Origin: a bacterium
Lineage (GTDB): Bacteria > Patescibacteriota > Gracilibacteria > UM-FILTER-43-11
Direction of reading: 5' to 3'
DNA length: 34,634 bases
Assembly: GCA_030427295.1 (NCBI GenBank)
Contig: JAUHWS010000012.1
Coordinates: forward strand, 1 to 34,634
Below the pieces are notes generated by a model. The model saw only the letters and a list, made by a program, of their open reading frames with translations. It was not told the origin of the DNA and made no database searches. Shown piece by piece: positions 22,020 to 30,116 of the stretch; the first letter of the stretch is position 1, and each line of letters begins with the position of its first letter. The position numbers were made by a program, and so were the translations under genes.

Positions 22020-23279
22020 ATGGATTTTAGTGTGGATTTGCTCATTGGTTTGTTGACGAGTTTGGCCTTGGGGATTTTGATTGGGGCAGAGCGGGAGATG
22101 AATCGCGCGAACGAGGCCCCTAAGAAGGCCAGTTTTGCGGGGCTGCGGACCTACAGTTTGGTCAGTTTGCTGGGATTTGTGGGGGCTTATCTTTCTGATC
22201 TGGTTTCTCCGTGGATTTTAATGGTGCTTTTACTCTCGGTCACGGCCTTCTTTTTGACGCGCCACGTGGACAATGAGCGACTGGGTTTTTTTGGGATCAC
22301 GTCTGAAATCACCGCTTTGATGACTTTTTTGATTGGGACGGTGGTTTTTTATCAACCTCTTCTCGCCGTGATCTTGGGTGTGATCACCGTACTGCTTCTC
22401 ACCTTTAAAAAAACTTTGCATCAGTTTGTTCAAACCTTGGCCCCAGTGGAGTTTCTTTCGGCCATCAAGTTTATCATTGTGGCATTCATCATTTTGCCCA
22501 TCCTCCCTAAACAACCGATTGATCCGTGGGGACTGGTGTCTCTTTTTAATGCCTGGCTGATGGTGGTCTTTGTGTCAGGCATTAGTTTTGTGGGATATAT
22601 TCTGGTCAAAGCGATTGGGGCTAAAAAAGGTTTGGGTTTGACGGCTTTGGTGGGAGGTTTGGCGAGTTCCACAGCAACGACGATGAGCATGGCTCAGCAG
22701 GGGAAGAAGAATAAAAAGGTGGTGATTCCTTTTGTGGCGGCGATTGTGATCACGTCGACCATTATGTTGGTGCGGGCTTTGATTGAGGTGGCGGTGATTA
22801 ATCCTATTTTGTTGCCTAAGCTGGTTTATACGATTGGATCGATGATTGTAGTGAGTGTTTTGATCCTTTTGTTCATTTGGTTGGGGGGAAAACGCAAAGA
22901 AGCTAAAACGGATGCATTGGAACTGAGTAGTCCCTTTCAACTGTGGCCAGCTTTGCAATTTGGACTCTTGTACGTGCTCATTTTACTCGCGGCGGAGTTC
23001 GGAAATCGCTATTTGGGAGATCAAGGGGTTTATTTGGCCAGTGTGGTGGCGGGCTTGGCGGACATTGATGCCATTACTTTGTCGCTTTCTAATCTTTCGG
23101 CAGAAGGGAGTTTGACTGCCACTTTAGCAGTTGAGGGGATCACGATTGCGGTGCTCACGAATACGCTGGTGAAGTTGGCTCTTGTTCGGGTCTTTGCTTC
23201 TACGGTTTTATTTAGGCGTACGGCGTTGGCGATTGGGTTGGTTTTTTTGAGTGGACTGGCTACTTTAATTCTCATTTAA
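22020..23279 (+). CDS. MgtC/SapB-DUF4010 family membrane protein
   Basis: The 419-residue integral membrane protein has about 12 predicted helices. The N-terminal 130 residues are the MgtC/SapB domain, with the family signature LGILIGAEREMNR (17-29), AGLRTYSLVSLLG and ITSEITALMTFLIGT. The C-terminal part is DUF4010: VGYILVKAIGAKKGLGLTAL, GGLASSTATTMSMAQQ, and AGLADIDAITLSLSNLSAEG. MgtC proteins are linked to Mg2+ limitation, and the transport substrate of the DUF4010 fusion is not established. It is transcribed divergently from upp. The downstream gap (23280-23864) is filled with repeats. Confidence 0.9.
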   Translation: MDFSVDLLIGLLTSLALGILIGAEREMNRANEAPKKASFAGLRTYSLVSLLGFVGAYLSDLVSPWILMVLLLSVTAFFLTRHVDNERLGFFGITSEITALMTFLIGTVVFYQPLLAVILGVITVLLLTFKKTLHQFVQTLAPVEFLSAIKFIIVAFIILPILPKQPIDPWGLVSLFNAWLMVVFVSGISFVGYILVKAIGAKKGLGLTALVGGLASSTATTMSMAQQGKKNKKVVIPFVAAIVITSTIMLVRALIEVAVINPILLPKLVYTIGSMIVVSVLILLFIWLGGKRKEAKTDALELSSPFQLWPALQFGLLYVLILLAAEFGNRYLGDQGVYLASVVAGLADIDAITLSLSNLSAEGSLTATLAVEGITIAVLTNTLVKLALVRVFASTVLFRRTALAIGLVFLSGLATLILI

Positions 23280-23280
23280 T

Positions 23281-23366
23281 GCGTATTACGGATTACGTAG
23301 TACGTATTACGTAGTATGCGTCGGCCATCTTCCTCTTTTTTTACTTCGCACTTCGCACTTCGAACG
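23281..23366. repeat. TTACGTA-type and CTTCGCA-type short-period tracts
   Basis: A degenerate TATTACGGATTACGTAG-type 7/8-bp tract (23281-23320) is followed by CTTCGCA 7-mers (23344-23366). Both lie directly after the MgtC-family stop and before cassette C. Confidence 0.75.
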
Positions 23367-23380
23367 TTTCACCTATGACG

Positions 23381-23600
23381 AAGTATATACCCACCCTCGC
23401 CTCATCTATATACCTATCCTCTGAAAAAGCTGGGAGCTGTAAGCTCGTAGCTGGGAGTAAAATTCAGTTAAGACAACTCTTTATTCATCTTAAATAAGAG
23501 GTAATTTATATTATTCCAAATAACGACTAGTCTACCAGCTAACAGCTAATAGCTATCAGCTCAAATAAAGTATATACCCACCTTCACCCAAAGTATATAC
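23381..23600. repeat. composite repeat cassette C bracketed by GTATATAC doublets
   Basis: The left doublet is GTATATAC at 23383 and CTATATAC at 23406. The right doublet is GTATATAC at 23570 and 23593. Both are spaced exactly 23 bp, with the context AAGTATATACCCACC. The head shares CATCTATATACCTATCCTCTG with cassette A, but the interior holds a different heptamer family: AGCTGGG/AGCTGTA at 23429-23458 and AGCTAAC/AGCTAAT/AGCTATC at 23535-23562. No ORF is supported. Confidence 0.8.
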
Positions 23601-23616
23601 CCACCCTACACCTCAA

Positions 23617-23741
23617 TGTCACTCCCGAGCCTTTATGGCCCACGAGGTAACGAGTGGTTTACCAGAAAGGTGAACTCGGGAGTCTTTTTGAGTTCAGAGC
23701 TTCAGTATTCAAAGACTCCAAGGTCATGCATTGGAGTGACA
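23617..23741. repeat. MITE-like double-hairpin element, copy 1
   Basis: Terminal inverted repeats TGTCACTCC (23617-23625) and GGAGTGACA (23733-23741). Inside are hairpin ACTCCCGAG/CTCGGGAGT (23621-23683) and hairpin ACTCCAA/TTGGAGT near the right end, joined by a CAGTATTCAAA linker. Confidence 0.7.
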
Positions 23742-23755
23742 ATCGTTATTAATAG

Positions 23756-23859
23756 TGTCATTCTCGGACCTACCTGCCGGCAGGTAGGCTTGATCCGAGA
23801 ATCTTTGAATGTTGAATGCCTGAATACTGATGACTCTTGGATCAAGCCCCAGAGTGACA
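23756..23859. repeat. MITE-like double-hairpin element, copy 2
   Basis: Begins TGTCATTCTCGGA and ends AGAGTGACA. The first hairpin has TTCTCGGA/TCCGAGAA arms around a perfect 20-bp palindrome (23769-23788, centre GCCGGC). The second is ACTCTTGG/CCCCAGAGT. The linker TTTGAATG...CTGAATACTGA parallels copy 1. Confidence 0.7.
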
Positions 23860-23864
23860 ATTGC

Positions 23865-25457
23865 TCATTCCTTTTCTTCCTCAAAAAATGATTTCGGTTC
23901 GTTGGCGGCGTTGGGGTGTAGCCAGGGCTGAAATTCGGGATGACTGTTGTAGAATTCGGTGTAGGTTTCCCGGATTTCATTTCGTGGATCTTTGATAAAA
24001 GGGGATAGGCCATCGTTACCGTCGCGTTCGATATTCATTTTGTAGGTGTTTTCAAAGGGGTCTCCCTCTTCCGGAAAAACATCAAAATGGTAAATGAGTT
24101 CGCCTTCACCTCGATGCACGTTTTTCCATTCGGCCCATATTCGAGAGCGCAGGAGGGCTCGTCCACTTGAGAGGTCATAATAAAATCGGGCATGGTAACA
24201 GAATCCATGACATTCCCAGTTGTAGTGGGTGACTAGGGCATGATCGTCCTTCAGTTCTAAAATTCCAGAACCAAGTACCCATGCGTCGTAAGGTGTGTCG
24301 TAGCCGACTTCAATCGTTGTTCCATCGTCCCGATTGGTTTCATGGAGTACATACAGACTCCCTTTGTCTGGGGCGTAGATCAGAAGGGCACAATTGCCTT
24401 CGTAGGACTCAGTGTTCCCTAGAGTGTTCATGCAGTAAGCGTGCCTCAAGGCGATGACATACTTGCCATCTCGGTAGTAGGCATTGGGAAGGTAGCTGGG
24501 TAGCTCGTCAAAGCGATACTCTCCGGTTTCTAGGTTGACCCCAAACATGCCTCCTTCAGGAGCCGGGAAGGTGACCCAATTTTTGTATTCTGTTACCGCT
24601 TGAGAAAAATTGAAATCGATGGGTAGCTCTGTTCCATTGGCGTCGAATAATTTAGCTGTATACCATTCATCCGAGGTATTGCGCATGTATTTACTCTCTG
24701 TTTTTTCTAGGGTCCAGGGGAGGGGATACGTGTCTTTTAAATTCCAAACACCTGCTGACTCGTTGAAGGTGGCCTTGAAGGCTTCAAATTGATTGGCCCG
24801 GTGGGCGTATTTGGCTTGCCACTCTTGTTCCATGAGGATCATTTGGGCAAAGGTTTCGCGGTTCACATATTTGTCCAGTTCTTCCTCCTTACCCAAATTC
24901 AGCAATTGAATCATGTTGGCTTTGGGGAGGTATTGTTCATACCACTGTCTCGGATTTTCTTGGGTTTGAGGTAGAAGGGTGGGGCTAATGCCTAGGGCAT
25001 TGAAGCTCATTTTTAGAGCTTCGGTAAAACTCACCGGTTTGTTTGCTCTGAAGAGGCCATCGTCGTAGCCTTTGATCCAGCCTTGTTTTTTCATGCTGCA
25101 GACGGGGTCTTGATACCACACGCCATTTTCCATGTCAGGAAAACAAGGGGTGTCAAAATTCTCCATCATGCTGGGGTTGAGTCGCATCAAAGCGGCGGCC
25201 ACTTCGGCACGATTCAATTCTTTTTTAGGTAGATAATTGCCATCTTCTTGCCCGATCATGACTTTTTTTTCATTCAGGTAGCTGATGCCATCCAAATGAA
25301 TGGCATCCTCTAGGTCTGGAAAATCGAGGTAGGCTACATTGGCTTCATATTCAGATGGCTCAGCTCTCAGGTGATAGAAATCGAGGTCACTGGCTTGCGC
25401 AGGCAGGCAACTAAGGCTAAATAAGCCCAGACCTAGCCATAATTTTTTGTGATTCAT
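23865..25457 (-). CDS. S-layer homology (SLH) domain surface protein
   Basis: Exported 530-residue protein: signal peptide MNHKKLWLGLGLFSLSCLPAQA. SLH repeats follow: one at about 45-93 (FPDLEDAIHLDGISYLNEKK, LNRAEVAAALMRL), a second at about 104-157 (CFPDMENGVWYQDPVCSMKK, then WIKGYDDGLFRANKPVSFTE), and a degenerate third at about 168-210. SLH domains bind pyruvylated cell-wall polymers and anchor proteins at the surface. Residues about 215-530 are a beta-rich domain of unknown function containing WECHGFCYHARFYYDL. It is the last gene of the envelope operon, 2 nt after the DUF4349 gene, and ends in an acidic tail. Confidence 0.88.
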   Translation of the reverse strand: MNHKKLWLGLGLFSLSCLPAQASDLDFYHLRAEPSEYEANVAYLDFPDLEDAIHLDGISYLNEKKVMIGQEDGNYLPKKELNRAEVAAALMRLNPSMMENFDTPCFPDMENGVWYQDPVCSMKKQGWIKGYDDGLFRANKPVSFTEALKMSFNALGISPTLLPQTQENPRQWYEQYLPKANMIQLLNLGKEEELDKYVNRETFAQMILMEQEWQAKYAHRANQFEAFKATFNESAGVWNLKDTYPLPWTLEKTESKYMRNTSDEWYTAKLFDANGTELPIDFNFSQAVTEYKNWVTFPAPEGGMFGVNLETGEYRFDELPSYLPNAYYRDGKYVIALRHAYCMNTLGNTESYEGNCALLIYAPDKGSLYVLHETNRDDGTTIEVGYDTPYDAWVLGSGILELKDDHALVTHYNWECHGFCYHARFYYDLSSGRALLRSRIWAEWKNVHRGEGELIYHFDVFPEEGDPFENTYKMNIERDGNDGLSPFIKDPRNEIRETYTEFYNSHPEFQPWLHPNAANEPKSFFEEEKE

Positions 25458-25459
25458 TT

Positions 25460-26545
25460 TTATGAACGTTTTTTAGATGATTTATCTTCCCCTTTCCACA
25501 CGCGTTTGATGCCTTTCCACACCCATTTGACTAAGAAGAGGGATAGGAAGAGGTAGAGGGTTCCTACGGCGATGTAGAAGAAGTAATTCACCAAATTGAG
25601 GGTGATGACTTGGAAGGCACCACTGATATTGTTGATCATATTTCGGGCTTCCATTTTCCAATTTTCCTTGATGTTTTGCCAATCGAAGACGACGTCCTTA
25701 GTGATGCTCACTTCAAAAATAGAGTAGTTGATTTGATCCATCCATTCATCTCGTTGCTTGTTGTATTGATCAATTCGACTGATCAAATTGAGGCGTTCAT
25801 TGGTGAGTCGTTCGATGAGTTGTAATTTTTTATCGACAATGACTCCTAAAGTTTCCACATCGTTTTGGCTGGTGGCTAAATTGCTAATGCTGTCAAAATC
25901 GGTTTGGGCACTTTGCAAGGTTTCTTCCACAGCTGTTAGTTTTTTTTGTAGGATGTCCAGCTCGGTGTCCACTCCTTCAATTTGTTTTTTAATCGTGCGA
26001 ATGCTGGTTGAGAGGTCTCGGGGATTCAGGCTCTCGATGAGGGTTAAAATTTCACTGGCCATTTCTTTCTTAACCTTGAAGGTGTAGTAGCAGCTATAAT
26101 CTCCTTCGTTTGAGTTTTCAAAGATGACTTCCTCTCTTATTTTGAGGGATGAAATGGCTTGGCATGCTCCGTCAAAAGTTCTCGTGCGAATGTCGGCCCA
26201 GTAGGTGATGATTTCATAATTTTCGGCATCGATGCCTGGCGTGATGCTTACCCCGGGTTCTATCGGTAAGCCCCCTTCTTCATATTCATAAAATTTGTCG
26301 TAGTCGGCTTCATCTTCACCATAATAAAAGTCACCGTCGTAGCTGCTAGGGGCACTGCTGGTGGCGTAACCATAATCCAGTGAGTCGTATTCTTTGCTAC
26401 TTCGATCTAATAAACTCCCCACCGAGCGCACCGAGAAGACAATGGCTGAAATGATGGCTGAGATGAGGAGTATGCCCAGCACGATCCATCCAATGAGCTT
26501 GGCAATGGTTTTCTTATTCCATTTGATGTTTTTGAGCGATTTCAT
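25460..26545 (-). CDS. DUF4349 domain membrane protein
   Basis: The 361 residues have an N-terminal membrane helix (about 14-42) and an acidic, Tyr-rich extracytoplasmic segment (about 50-105). A DUF4349-type core follows: ITYWADIRTRTFDGACQAIS, YTFKVKKEMASEILTLIESL. A long coiled coil (about 185-275) includes EGVDTELDILQKKLTAVEET, and a C-terminal membrane helix lies at about 312-340 before a basic tail. The family is a membrane-tethered coiled-coil protein of unknown function, widespread in bacteria. Position between TrbC-like and SLH genes suggests a role in the cell envelope. A GGATTAA/GGATTAT heptamer tract lies just upstream (26577-26606). Confidence 0.82.
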   Translation of the reverse strand: MKSLKNIKWNKKTIAKLIGWIVLGILLISAIISAIVFSVRSVGSLLDRSSKEYDSLDYGYATSSAPSSYDGDFYYGEDEADYDKFYEYEEGGLPIEPGVSITPGIDAENYEIITYWADIRTRTFDGACQAISSLKIREEVIFENSNEGDYSCYYTFKVKKEMASEILTLIESLNPRDLSTSIRTIKKQIEGVDTELDILQKKLTAVEETLQSAQTDFDSISNLATSQNDVETLGVIVDKKLQLIERLTNERLNLISRIDQYNKQRDEWMDQINYSIFEVSITKDVVFDWQNIKENWKMEARNMINNISGAFQVITLNLVNYFFYIAVGTLYLFLSLFLVKWVWKGIKRVWKGEDKSSKKRS

Positions 26546-26576
26546 GGTTGTTTTTTGGAAGTAAAATTTTTTTGGA

Positions 26577-26606
26577 GGGATTAAGGATTATGGAGTAGGG
26601 ATTAAG
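26577..26606. repeat. heptamer tract (GGATTAN)
   Basis: 7-mers GGATTAA, GGATTAT, GGAGTAG, then GGATTAAG, in the 75-nt gap between the 558-residue protein gene and the DUF4349 gene. Confidence 0.65.
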
Positions 26607-26620
26607 AAAGTTGGGTTAGT

Positions 26621-28297
26621 TTAATTGAAGACAACGAGGCTGGCGACGATGACATACGAACTTAAAATGACGATGATTCCGATGATGGCATTGCGGATGA
26701 TTTTTTTGGCTTTTTGCACCATTTCATCATTTCCATAATTCATGATGAGGGTGGCAGCGCCGTAAACCAAAATACCAAAGGCAATTAGTCCAACAAAGCC
26801 GATTAAGAATTGGGCCACGTTTCCAAAGGTGTTGACCACTTGAACGATATTAGACTGTTGGATGCGATCACCTTGTTGCACTGGAATGTTGAAGATGTTT
26901 TCAATCACGATTTCATTGACAGCGATGATGATTAAACCAACTCCAACCCACAGAATTGACTGTCTTTGTTTTTTGAGTTCATCTTCTTGCCCTTCTGCAA
27001 ACAGCATCCGCACGCCACTGAGAATGATGAAGAGGATGGCAATGCTCCCCACGAGGGCTTTCATAAAGGTGACAATTCCCATCACTTGATCGCTGAAACC
27101 TTGGTTAGGCGTTAGGGTGTTTCGAATTTCACCCGGGGCACCGTACAGGGCGTTGATGATGGGGCTGATGACCAAAATGGCGACTAAGCCAATCACGCCA
27201 TATAAAATAGCCTTTTTTTGTTCACTGACCGTGCCTTCATCACCCCCTGAAAAAATCATTCGAATGCCAGCGACCACAATCCAGATGACAGCCAGGGCTC
27301 CGGCAATATTTCGGATGGTATTCACCACGTCAGTCACTGCTTGAGAGAGTTGAGCCTCACCGCTTTTGCCAGCAATGGCAAAGGCCAGTGAATCAATGAC
27401 AAGTTCGATGTCGTCATTGGATAAGTTTTGGTAATCGGCTAGTAAATCTCGAATTTTATCGAGGCCCGCTTGCATTTGGGCTGGCTCACTCAATAAAAAG
27501 TTTGCGACGAGGTCTTGGAGTCCGTTTAAGTTTCGAAGTCGATCATACTGACTTTCGGCTGGTGTTTCTGTCAGTAAAGTGTTGATGATTCGTTGTGGTA
27601 AAATACCCCACTGATTGTAGTTGTAGTAGGTTTTGACTTCTTCAAACAGGGTTTCGGTACCCAATCCAATGTTGGCCATTTGATCTCGCAATTGACGCAG
27701 GGTGGTTTCGACTTCTGATTTTCGTTGACCGGTGGCTCCGATCAATTGTTTTTCGGCGGTGGCGATTTGTTTGATGAGTTCTTCAACAGGTCCTTCGTTG
27801 ACGAAATCAGGAAAAAAGCTCAGTTTGAAATTATTACTGATTTCGGTGTCGATGAGAGCGATGAGTTTCAATTTTATTTGTTCTTCTTTTTCGATGATTT
27901 CTTCTTTGATGAACTTGATCGAACCTTCGTTATTGCTGAGTTCGATGGGATCACTTAATCGGATTCGCTGGGCTTCGAGCTGGGCTAGTTCATTATATAA
28001 GTTGTTCAATCCGTTTTCACCTGCAAAATCCGTTGAAAAAGCGTTGGCGATTTCCTCCAAATCCTCAAAACTATCGGCAAAATAAACCACCCAATTGCTT
28101 GGCAAGGTTCCCCATGCTCCGTCTGGGCTATCATAGACGATTACCTCAATGCCTTCTTGCTCCAGTCGGTTTTTAATGTCGTTCAATACGTCATCATCAT
28201 AAAGATTTTGTTGGGCCAAGACGGGAATTGAAACACTTGTCATTAAAATGCATATGATGCCCAAGGTGCTACCTATTTTTTTCATCCAGTGTTTCAT
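26621..28297 (-). CDS. membrane protein with three TrbC/VirB2-like modules
   Basis: The 558 residues carry a signal peptide (to about LAQQ, 29) and a 280-residue extracytoplasmic helical region with a coiled-coil part. Three two-helix modules follow at about 319-386, 400-470 and 483-556. Modules 1 and 2 have a hydrophobic helix ending AGIRMIFSGGDEGTVSEQKK or SGVRMLFAEGQEDELKKQRQ, then a second helix; module 3 (YGAATLIMNYGNDEMVQKAK) is more diverged. The 'G.RM.fs.G..e...KQk' hairpin is typical of TrbC/VirB2-type pilin subunits of type IV secretion systems. Here three are fused with a large ectodomain, so it is probably not a simple polymerising pilin. Its ATG overlaps the stop of the upstream paralogue (TAATG). 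Confidence 0.78.
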   Translation of the reverse strand: MKHWMKKIGSTLGIICILMTSVSIPVLAQQNLYDDDVLNDIKNRLEQEGIEVIVYDSPDGAWGTLPSNWVVYFADSFEDLEEIANAFSTDFAGENGLNNLYNELAQLEAQRIRLSDPIELSNNEGSIKFIKEEIIEKEEQIKLKLIALIDTEISNNFKLSFFPDFVNEGPVEELIKQIATAEKQLIGATGQRKSEVETTLRQLRDQMANIGLGTETLFEEVKTYYNYNQWGILPQRIINTLLTETPAESQYDRLRNLNGLQDLVANFLLSEPAQMQAGLDKIRDLLADYQNLSNDDIELVIDSLAFAIAGKSGEAQLSQAVTDVVNTIRNIAGALAVIWIVVAGIRMIFSGGDEGTVSEQKKAILYGVIGLVAILVISPIINALYGAPGEIRNTLTPNQGFSDQVMGIVTFMKALVGSIAILFIILSGVRMLFAEGQEDELKKQRQSILWVGVGLIIIAVNEIVIENIFNIPVQQGDRIQQSNIVQVVNTFGNVAQFLIGFVGLIAFGILVYGAATLIMNYGNDEMVQKAKKIIRNAIIGIIVILSSYVIVASLVVFN

Positions 28298-29250
28298 TAG
28301 GCGAAGTAGGTGTTAAGTAGGCTTAGATCTTGCGAGGTGATGGTGTTGACCAGGGCAAAGGCGCCATAAATGATGACAATGGCAACGATGCCTGCCACGA
28401 TTCGACCCCGTGCTCGTGTGGCCTGTTCTTCGTTGTCCAGGGCGGTGAGGTACCCAAAACCTGCCACAATGGTAAAAATGATGGCAATGGGTCCCATGAA
28501 GACTAAAATCAAGCGAATGATGCCTCCAATTTGGCCGATGGCTTCTGTTGGGGCAGTGCCTACCACTTCATCGGGCGCGTTAATCTGATAAACGGCGTTT
28601 ACAATTCCATTGGCCAATAGGATGGTCATCATGCCTAACAAGCCCCAGGTCAGACTCTTCTTTTGTTTGTTGACCTCTTCTTCATCTCCTCCAGCAGTGA
28701 TCATGCGGACACCAACAATGACCATATAAAGTACAATGACTGATCCCAGTAGCCATTTGACGTAGTCGACAATGTCTCTTAGTTGGTCTCGGGCGGCCCC
28801 AAAGTCAATGAGGGCGGCTGAGGTGGCTCGTTCGGGATTGAGAATACTCGCAATATTTTCGGAGACGATGAGGATCAAAAATCCCAATAGCATCCACAAA
28901 AAATTGTTCCGCTGCTTGGTGATGCCTTCTTCTTGGCCTCTAGAAAAAATCAATTTGAGGCCATAGGTGACCCCCATGACTAGGGCTAGTGCTCCGGCCA
29001 AGGTTCGCACAATGGCAACCAAATTGAGTACAAAACCAATGGCTAGTTCTTCTCCAGTTTGATTGTTAGTTGAGAAGCCCGGTAAAAAACGATCCCAATC
29101 GCCCAGAGCGCCTTGGGCTTGGGCCATGTGGGGAACCACGATCAATAAAAGCACTAAAAAGCCTGCCCACAGCCACTTTGAGTTTTTTAGTTTCGATGCT
29201 TCGCCTATTATTCCTGCTTTTTTAGTCAGGGAATGGTTTTTTTTGTTCAC
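28297..29250 (-). CDS. membrane protein with three TrbC/VirB2-like modules, short paralogue
   Basis: The 317 residues hold a signal peptide (WLWAGFLVLLLIVVPHMAQA) and three two-helix modules at about 75-136, 158-220 and 240-305. Their hairpins read YGLKLIFSRGQEEGITKQRN, VGVRMITAGGDEEEVNKQKK and AGFGYLTALDNEEQATRARG. They are homologous to those in the downstream 558-residue protein, giving six modules in the operon. A GTG start at 29250 is used; no ATG precedes the signal peptide. It is the first gene of the envelope operon behind the promoter at 29279-29306. No VirB4/TraG-type ATPase is in the window, so a secretion role is unproven. Confidence 0.78.
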   Translation of the reverse strand: MNKKNHSLTKKAGIIGEASKLKNSKWLWAGFLVLLLIVVPHMAQAQGALGDWDRFLPGFSTNNQTGEELAIGFVLNLVAIVRTLAGALALVMGVTYGLKLIFSRGQEEGITKQRNNFLWMLLGFLILIVSENIASILNPERATSAALIDFGAARDQLRDIVDYVKWLLGSVIVLYMVIVGVRMITAGGDEEEVNKQKKSLTWGLLGMMTILLANGIVNAVYQINAPDEVVGTAPTEAIGQIGGIIRLILVFMGPIAIIFTIVAGFGYLTALDNEEQATRARGRIVAGIVAIVIIYGAFALVNTITSQDLSLLNTYFA

Positions 29251-29278
29251 GCGTTTACTTTTTGTTTTTGATGTTCTT

Positions 29279-29306
29279 ATTTTACCTGTCCAAAAAAGAT
29301 TTGCAA
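29279..29306 (-). promoter_or_regulatory. promoter of the envelope operon (shares -35 with the rpmF promoter)
   Basis: On the minus strand TTGCAA (29306-29301), a 16-bp spacer and TAAAAT (29284-29279). TTGCAA is self-complementary and also serves as the -35 of the plus-strand promoter. Confidence 0.6.
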
Positions 29307-29329
29307 GCTTTGCTAAAATAGTTTAGAAT
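29301..29329 (+). promoter_or_regulatory. promoter of rpmF-nusB-rnc
   Basis: TTGCAA (29301-29306), a 17-bp spacer and TAGAAT (29324-29329). The predicted start near 29336 gives a leader of about 26 nt with no Shine-Dalgarno sequence. Confidence 0.65.
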
Positions 29330-29361
29330 ACCCAGGCTTCGAATCAAATAATGACGATCTT

Positions 29362-29601
29362 ATGGCTAAACGATCTACTCCCAAAAAGCAACAGGCAAAT
29401 TCACAGTCGTCTAGACGTTATAAAGCTTATCAAAATAAAGCTCGTAAACGTTTGGTTGATATGACTGCTTTGTCTAAATGTGACCAGTGTTCAGAAATGA
29501 AGTTGGCTCATGCGGCTTGTGCAACCTGTGGCACTTACAAGGGTCGAACAGTGATCGATCAGTCAAAAGCGATGGATAAGATCACTAAAATACAAGCCTA
29601 A
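29362..29601 (+). CDS. rpmF: 50S ribosomal protein L32
   Basis: The 79 residues begin MAKRSTPKKQ with the basic N-terminus of L32, then SSRRYKAYQNKARKRLVD. The zinc-ribbon pairs follow: CDQC and CATC, within LSKCDQCSEMKLAHAACATC, then GTYKGRTVI. This is the four-Cys (zinc-binding, C+) form. It is slightly longer than the usual 57-60 residues because of a C-terminal extension of about 15. It heads the rpmF-nusB-rnc cluster, a common order in bacteria. Confidence 0.95.
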   Translation: MAKRSTPKKQQANSQSSRRYKAYQNKARKRLVDMTALSKCDQCSEMKLAHAACATCGTYKGRTVIDQSKAMDKITKIQA

Positions 29602-29681
29602 TTTAATTCTTGGGTACTCGTTTCTTGGGGCTTTGGTGGGATTGATTATTTCTACGATGTACCTAAACTTCTCTCGCAAAT

Positions 29682-30107
29682 ATGGCTAGTTGGAGACATT
29701 TATCAAGAGTCATGGTGATGCAGAGTTTCTTTGAGCATGAAGCTCGGGGAGGGGATTTGATGGAAATTCTGGATTATAATTTGGAAGAGTACGGTCAAAA
29801 AATTTCAGATACAGATTTCGCTCAGCATTTGGCTTCAAAAATTGAGAAGCACTATGCTCAAATCCGGAATTTAATTAAAACTCATGCGCCGGAATGGCCC
29901 ATTGAAAAGATGGATCCTGTTGAACGTGCTATACTGGTTTTGGGGATTTGTGAGCTCATTGACCCTGAAAAAGATGTGCCGATGATCGTTGCCATCAATG
30001 AATCGATTGAATTGGCTAAAACGTATGGTTCAGATACCAGTGGTAAATTTATTAATGGAGTTCTAAATGCCGTGGCTCATGATGACTCCATTCAGAAAAA
30101 ATCATAA
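29682..30107 (+). CDS. nusB: transcription antitermination factor NusB
   Basis: NusB with S10 (NusE) binds boxA RNA and supports antitermination of rRNA operons. The 141 residues show the all-helical family features: [20 protein letters not shown] near the N-terminus, [20 protein letters not shown] in the middle, and [20 protein letters not shown] followed by [12 protein letters not shown] at the C-terminal end. It follows rpmF by 80 nt, in which no convincing separate promoter is visible, and is followed 9 nt later by rnc. Confidence 0.95.
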   Translation: MASWRHLSRVMVMQSFFEHEARGGDLMEILDYNLEEYGQKISDTDFAQHLASKIEKHYAQIRNLIKTHAPEWPIEKMDPVERAILVLGICELIDPEKDVPMIVAINESIELAKTYGSDTSGKFINGVLNAVAHDDSIQKKS

Positions 30108-30116
30108 TTTAATTCA

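Noticed and set aside
23616-23891. 91-codon reading frame after cassette C, and the overlapping minus-strand frame 23702-24013
   Set aside because: Both run through the hairpin elements and have no protein-like composition. The hairpin structure explains the sequence.
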